The position numbers were made by a program, and so were the translations under genes. 8,428 nucleotides of DNA from CAYONM01 sp964405325 (lineage in GTDB: Bacteria > Planctomycetota > UBA11346), in contig CAYONM010000167.1 in assembly GCA_964405325.1 (NCBI GenBank), positions 1-8,428 on the forward strand. Reading direction: 5' to 3'. How positions within the stretch are numbered: the stretch's first letter is position 1; each line of letters opens with the position of its first letter. The notes under the pieces are model-generated. The model did no database searches. It was not told the origin of the DNA and worked only from the letters and a program-made list of their open reading frames with translations. Positions 7,569 through 8,428 of the stretch are shown one piece after another.

Positions 7569-7784
7569 TTAGCGGGCCGTATCGGTCCGATAGCGGTGGA
7601 TGGCGGCTTGGATCACAGCGACCAGTTGCGCCTGGCCAGCCACGGTTGGCGCGGCGCTGACTGGCGCCTTGGGTGGTTCGACATGAGGGGCCAGGTTGGT
7701 GATCAGATGCATGATCCCGACCAGCACGGTCAGGAAGATCAACACACCACCCATACCGATGATCATGATGAGCAGGGCTTCCAC
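7569..7784 (-). CDS. oadG: Oxaloacetate decarboxylase gamma subunit
   Basis: This is the small membrane subunit that assembles and stabilises the OadA-OadB complex. The 71-residue product has one N-terminal transmembrane helix (about 2-30, ALLIMIIGMGGVLIFLTVLV), a short Pro/Ala-rich linker, and a soluble tail ending LVAVIQAAIHRYR, the layout of the OAD gamma family. The tail contacts the alpha-subunit linker in known systems. It is slightly shorter than the usual 80-90 residues. The start is GTG at 7784, supported by AAGGAG six bases upstream; no ATG fits as well. It is the first gene of the oadGAB operon and lies 73 bp after the tRNA-Leu gene. No separate promoter is obvious between them. 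Confidence 0.92.
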   Translation of the reverse strand: MEALLIMIIGMGGVLIFLTVLVGIMHLITNLAPHVEPPKAPVSAAPTVAGQAQLVAVIQAAIHRYRTDTAR

Positions 7785-7803
7785 TGATGACTCCTTGCGG
7801 ATT

Positions 7804-7851
7804 CGCTGGACCAGCCAGCGACAGGGGGGAGAGGGAGGGCCGGGCAGCCCG
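7804..7851 (-). other. Two short hairpins between tRNA-Leu and oadG
   Basis: CGGGC-A-GCCCG (7841-7851) and CGCTGG-N5-CCAGCG (7804-7820) lie in the leader before oadG. Neither is followed by a U-run, so they are not clear terminators. They may assist tRNA 3' processing or protect the oadG leader. The pyrimidine-rich stretch between them on the minus strand has no other feature. Confidence 0.35.
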
Positions 7852-7857
7852 AAGATG

Positions 7858-7944
7858 TGGTACCGAGGACGGGACTCGAACCCGTACGACCTTGCGGTCA
7901 GCGGATTTTAAGTCCGCCGCGTCTGCCAATTCCGCCACCCCGGC
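7858..7944 (-). tRNA. tRNA-Leu(UAA)
   Basis: An 87-nt class II tRNA. The acceptor strand GCCGGGG pairs with CCTCGGT through two G-U wobble pairs, then the discriminator A and an encoded CCA. The D arm contains TGGCAGACGC. The anticodon stem GCGGA/TCCGC holds the loop CTTAAAA, giving anticodon TAA. A variable arm (TGACCGCAAGGTCGT region) and the T arm ACGGGTTCGAGTCCCGT complete it. It decodes UUA and, by wobble, UUG. It is on the same strand as oadG and just upstream. Confidence 0.97.
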
Positions 7945-7967
7945 AGGGAGTTTGACGAGAGGGCAGG

Positions 7968-7995
7968 ACGCTACGGAACCAATATCCCTGGGCAA
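7968..7995 (-). promoter_or_regulatory. Candidate promoter for tRNA-Leu (and perhaps oadGAB)
   Basis: On the minus strand, TTGCCC, a 16-base spacer and TAGCGT resemble -35 and -10 boxes, with 23 bases from the -10 box to the tRNA 5' end. A GC-rich stretch follows the -10 box, as seen at stringently controlled stable-RNA promoters. Both boxes deviate from consensus, so this is weak. Confidence 0.25.
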
Positions 7996-8117
7996 GGCTG
8001 GCGCCACACCGTCAACACCGCCGAACGTGCGGGAGTGTTCAGGGCAAATCCGCACCCTCAAGGAGTATCATGGGGCCCATGCCTGGAACGCATGCGACAG
8101 GCGGGTTTTCGGACTGA

Positions 8118-8428
8118 CCAGCTATCGGTTGGCGTATGGCGTTCGCGTGGGCAGCCGCTCATTTGGGTCGAGTTCGAGCTGTGATGGGCCTAGCCCGGGC
8201 TCGTTCCAAAAGCCATTGGTGCCAGAGGCACCTCTGACGGTTCCCTCAGAAGTCGAAAGAGGGCCGGATTCGAGACGAAACAAGCGAGCGCGTCCAAGCG
8301 CGAGACCGTCCGACCGACCGAGCGGTGGTTTTTCGGCGAAAATGGCGCGTAGCGCCGCCGGAAATAAGGGCATGTGTCCGGTCGGGGCGAGTGCCCTTCT
8401 GGTCTGGATGATTAGAAAGGTATATCGT
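8118..8428. other. Gene-free end of window
   Basis: About 300 bp hold nothing I can name. The only structure is GGTGCC-AGA-GGCACC (8218-8232) overlapping AGAGG-CA-CCTCT (8224-8235), two mutually exclusive small hairpins. An 83-codon open frame on the minus strand (8122-8373) has a low-complexity Pro/Arg/Gly composition and no ribosome binding site, so I do not call it a gene. Confidence 0.45.

Noticed and set aside
7330..8061. Long minus-strand open frame across oadA, oadG and the tRNA, containing ELADAADLKSADRK
   Set aside because: That peptide is the well-known false translation of a tRNA-Leu gene; the rest is a shadow of oadG and oadA.
8070..8117. 15-residue plus-strand frame with AAGGAG just upstream of ATG
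   Set aside because: Good ribosome site, but so short a frame with no downstream gene or attenuator is probably chance.

Overview
The window comes from a Gram-negative, fairly GC-rich bacterium. The Gram-negative call rests on a lipoprotein with a clear lipobox, a beta subunit with a cleavable-type signal peptide, and an A-type RNase P RNA. I cannot name the genus. The RuvX protein, with GIDYG and VSD.LG motifs, does not look like the usual gamma- or betaproteobacterial form. Together with the Na+ pump, this leaves open another Gram-negative phylum such as the PVC group or a deltaproteobacterial-type lineage. That placement is inference only.

Layout from left to right. Positions 87-863 (minus) encode a surface lipoprotein made of three tandem copies of a ~69-residue domain I do not recognise. 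Positions 950-2480 hold no intact gene. This stretch contains two copies of an 84-88 bp palindromic element, a decayed minus-strand reading frame (about 1542-2154) and a plus-strand remnant resembling the DNA-binding part of an AraC-family regulator (about 2164-2481). Positions 2732-3091 (minus) are the RNase P RNA gene rnpB. Diverging from it at 3159 (plus) is ruvX. A strong bidirectional terminator at 3782-3814 separates ruvX from the convergent oad operon.

The main metabolic unit is oadG-oadA-oadB, read on the minus strand from 7784 down to 3837. It encodes the three subunits of the membrane-bound, biotin-dependent, Na+-translocating oxaloacetate decarboxylase. OadA carries the carboxyltransferase and biotin domains and moves CO2 from oxaloacetate to biotin. 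OadB decarboxylates carboxybiotin and couples this to Na+ export. OadG is the small membrane anchor that assembles the complex. The assembly has a 100-N placeholder inside the Ala/Pro linker of oadA. Frame arithmetic and an identical 12-mer on both sides indicate the gene is intact and that little or nothing is missing. OadB is unusual in carrying a signal peptide plus a ~150-residue predicted periplasmic domain in front of the standard pump. A tRNA-Leu(UAA) gene lies 73 bp upstream of oadG on the same strand. The last ~300 bp have no recognisable gene.

I see no defence system, CRISPR array, intact transposase or prophage. The points most worth follow-up are the OadB extension, the triplicated lipoprotein domain, and the paired palindromic elements whose stems differ in sequence but keep their pairing.
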